64,000 nt of DNA from Jiella marina. GTDB taxonomy: Bacteria > Pseudomonadota > Alphaproteobacteria > Rhizobiales > Rhizobiaceae. The position numbers were made by a program, and so were the translations under genes. A model generated the notes under the pieces. It did not search any database. It was not told the origin of the DNA and saw only the letters and a list, made by a program, of their open reading frames with translations. Numbering within the stretch: the first letter of the stretch is position 1; each line of letters begins with the position of its first letter. The stretch covers positions 186,001 through 250,000 of the forward strand of contig NZ_JAKQZG010000007.1 of the NCBI RefSeq assembly GCF_024359545.1, given 5' to 3'. Shown here piece by piece: positions 62,957 to 64,000 of this stretch.

Positions 62957-64000
62957 CATGCGTCCCGAGACGATAGGGCAGAGTGAACCGAGCTTCCATG
63001 CTGCGGGCGCGAACTCTGTCGAGCCATCGCCGCGCTTCTTCCGTCGAAAGACCTGCAAGCACCATCGCGTCATAGACCAACTGATATTCCTGGGGCAAGC
63101 TCGTACCAAAGGTCAGCGGATCGTCGGATCCTATACATATTGGCAAAAGCGGTTCATCCGCGTCGCTTCGAGGGGGCTGCATCCGCCACAAAGGATGATT
63201 TGTCAGATCACCGAGATCGCCGATAAGAAGGTTAGATGAAGGGTTAACTTCGATGGTTATCTCCCTTTGTGACAAGCTGTGGCGGATGCCTTGCTGGATT
63301 TCTGCAAGAATAGCGCCTTCGCCTTCGAGCTCCGGTTCAATCCATTCGATTTCGCGGCTACGGCGAAAGGTTGCAGCATCGGTAAGATAGGTATGAAGCA
63401 GTGAGCGGCGCCGCGCAGCTCCTTCCAAGCTCTCTCCCAGTTGAGAGATTTTTGCAATGCGCGGTGTTGGGCCATTTGGAAAGCCTGCAAGCCAAAGTTC
63501 CGTGCCATCGTGCAGGTCTTCGATCAAGTGCGACACATCCTGCTGATCGCCACGGGCATCGAATACGGTCTGAAAGAGGCGTCTGATCTCGCTTTCAATA
63601 TATGTGCGCCGGGCGGGCGGCAAGACCGCGCGAGAGCGACGATACCAGGACAACTCCCAAGTGAGATCAAACAGGCGTGTTTCACGCATCATCGGCACGC
63701 GTCCCGTACTGTCGGCCCAGCGCTCGGCATCGACCCCGAGCGATATCGCATGGCCAATACGGTCGCCCTCACGCAGGTCGAAATAGGTGACGGCGTCGTC
63801 GACTAGTCGCAGACCGGTTAGGAGATGAATAAAGTCCTCGCCTGCATGGGCCGTCGTACGCAAGGGGGGAACAGTCAACTTGGCGTCGGCATATAAGCTC
63901 TGCGAAGTCTCGAAGCTCGTTTTTCGTACTGCGCGTATCAGTGGAGCTAGCACCCAGGCCGGCACGCCGAGTTCGTCCGTGCACATGTCGATGCCACGGA
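62898..64000 (-). CDS. RdrB/RADAR-like adenosine deaminase, N-terminus beyond the window
   Basis: The visible 367 residues are the C-terminal part of an amidohydrolase-fold adenosine deaminase. Landmarks are TAHAGEDF, GDRIGHAISLG (metal His), VNPSSNLL and IGSDDPLTFGT (metal Asp). The HAGE and SDDP motifs are about 240 residues apart, against about 80 in ordinary adenosine deaminase, because of a large insertion. This enlargement is a feature of RdrB, the deaminase of the RADAR phage-defence system. The frame stays open to the window edge (RGID before the first Met), so the start is missing. RdrA, if present, must lie beyond the edge. Confidence 0.65.
   Translation of the reverse strand, partial: RGIDMCTDELGVPAWVLAPLIRAVRKTSFETSQSLYADAKLTVPPLRTTAHAGEDFIHLLTGLRLVDDAVTYFDLREGDRIGHAISLGVDAERWADSTGRVPMMRETRLFDLTWELSWYRRSRAVLPPARRTYIESEIRRLFQTVFDARGDQQDVSHLIEDLHDGTELWLAGFPNGPTPRIAKISQLGESLEGAARRRSLLHTYLTDAATFRRSREIEWIEPELEGEGAILAEIQQGIRHSLSQREITIEVNPSSNLLIGDLGDLTNHPLWRMQPPRSDADEPLLPICIGSDDPLTFGTSLPQEYQLVYDAMVLAGLSTEEARRWLDRVRARSMEARFTLPYRLGTHVTDASTHHGSEPSLLLAAN

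Noticed and set aside
1-64000. CRISPR arrays, tRNA or rRNA genes
   Set aside because: No regularly spaced direct repeats and no tRNA cloverleaf or rRNA-like conserved stretches were seen anywhere in the window.

Overview
The window is high-GC bacterial DNA with densely packed operons, a NasS/NasT nitrate-sensing pair, ROK, DeoR and TetR regulators and many ABC importers. This profile fits a soil or plant-associated alphaproteobacterium, most likely Hyphomicrobiales (Rhizobiales); the genus cannot be fixed from the sequence. No tRNA, rRNA or CRISPR array was seen.

Region 1 (1-8.7 kb): the end of a short-chain dehydrogenase, then a betaine/choline-type ABC importer (ATPase, fused double permease, binding protein), a DeoR regulator, a choline-kinase-like phosphotransferase, a methyltransferase, a HAD phosphatase and a decayed tartrate-dehydrogenase-like gene. 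A short motif shared upstream of the importer and the kinase suggests common control. Region 2 (8.8-18.2 kb): a xylose uptake and isomerisation operon (xylF, xylH, xylG, xylA) divergent from a ROK regulator. The ROK gene is translationally coupled to a di-haem cytochrome and an ASPIC/UnbV beta-propeller protein. Region 3 (18.4-31.5 kb): a PQQ glucose-dehydrogenase-type enzyme split into separate catalytic and membrane-anchor genes, an aldo/keto reductase, a TetR-controlled molybdenum aldehyde oxidoreductase, and small oxidoreductases with a LysR regulator.

Region 4 (31.9-40.6 kb): an eight-gene operon probably for uptake and hydrolysis of an amide or ureide (nitrilase, binding protein, LivH, fused LivM-LivG, LivF, DUF1028 protein, AtzG-like small protein, amidase), under an XRE-cupin regulator with a perfect 19-bp palindrome nearby. 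Region 5 (41.0-55.6 kb): the nitrate assimilation operon nrtA, nrtB, fused nrtCD, a tandem-GAF gene, nirB, nirD, nasA and cysG, with nasT-nasS upstream. Its leader holds two hexaloop hairpins, the second overlapping an intrinsic terminator, as expected for antitermination by the ANTAR protein NasT. A sigma-54-like promoter lies just upstream.

Region 6 (55.7-64 kb) is accessory DNA bordered by a decayed IS256-family element. It carries a coupled gene set: an SGNH-hydrolase/zinc-metallopeptidase fusion, a caspase-like peptidase, two small unknown proteins (one of 55 residues) and a four-helix membrane protein. Convergent to these is the C-terminal part of an RdrB/RADAR-like adenosine deaminase running off the window. 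This looks like a defence island, and the hydrolase-peptidase-caspase set is the best candidate for an undescribed system.
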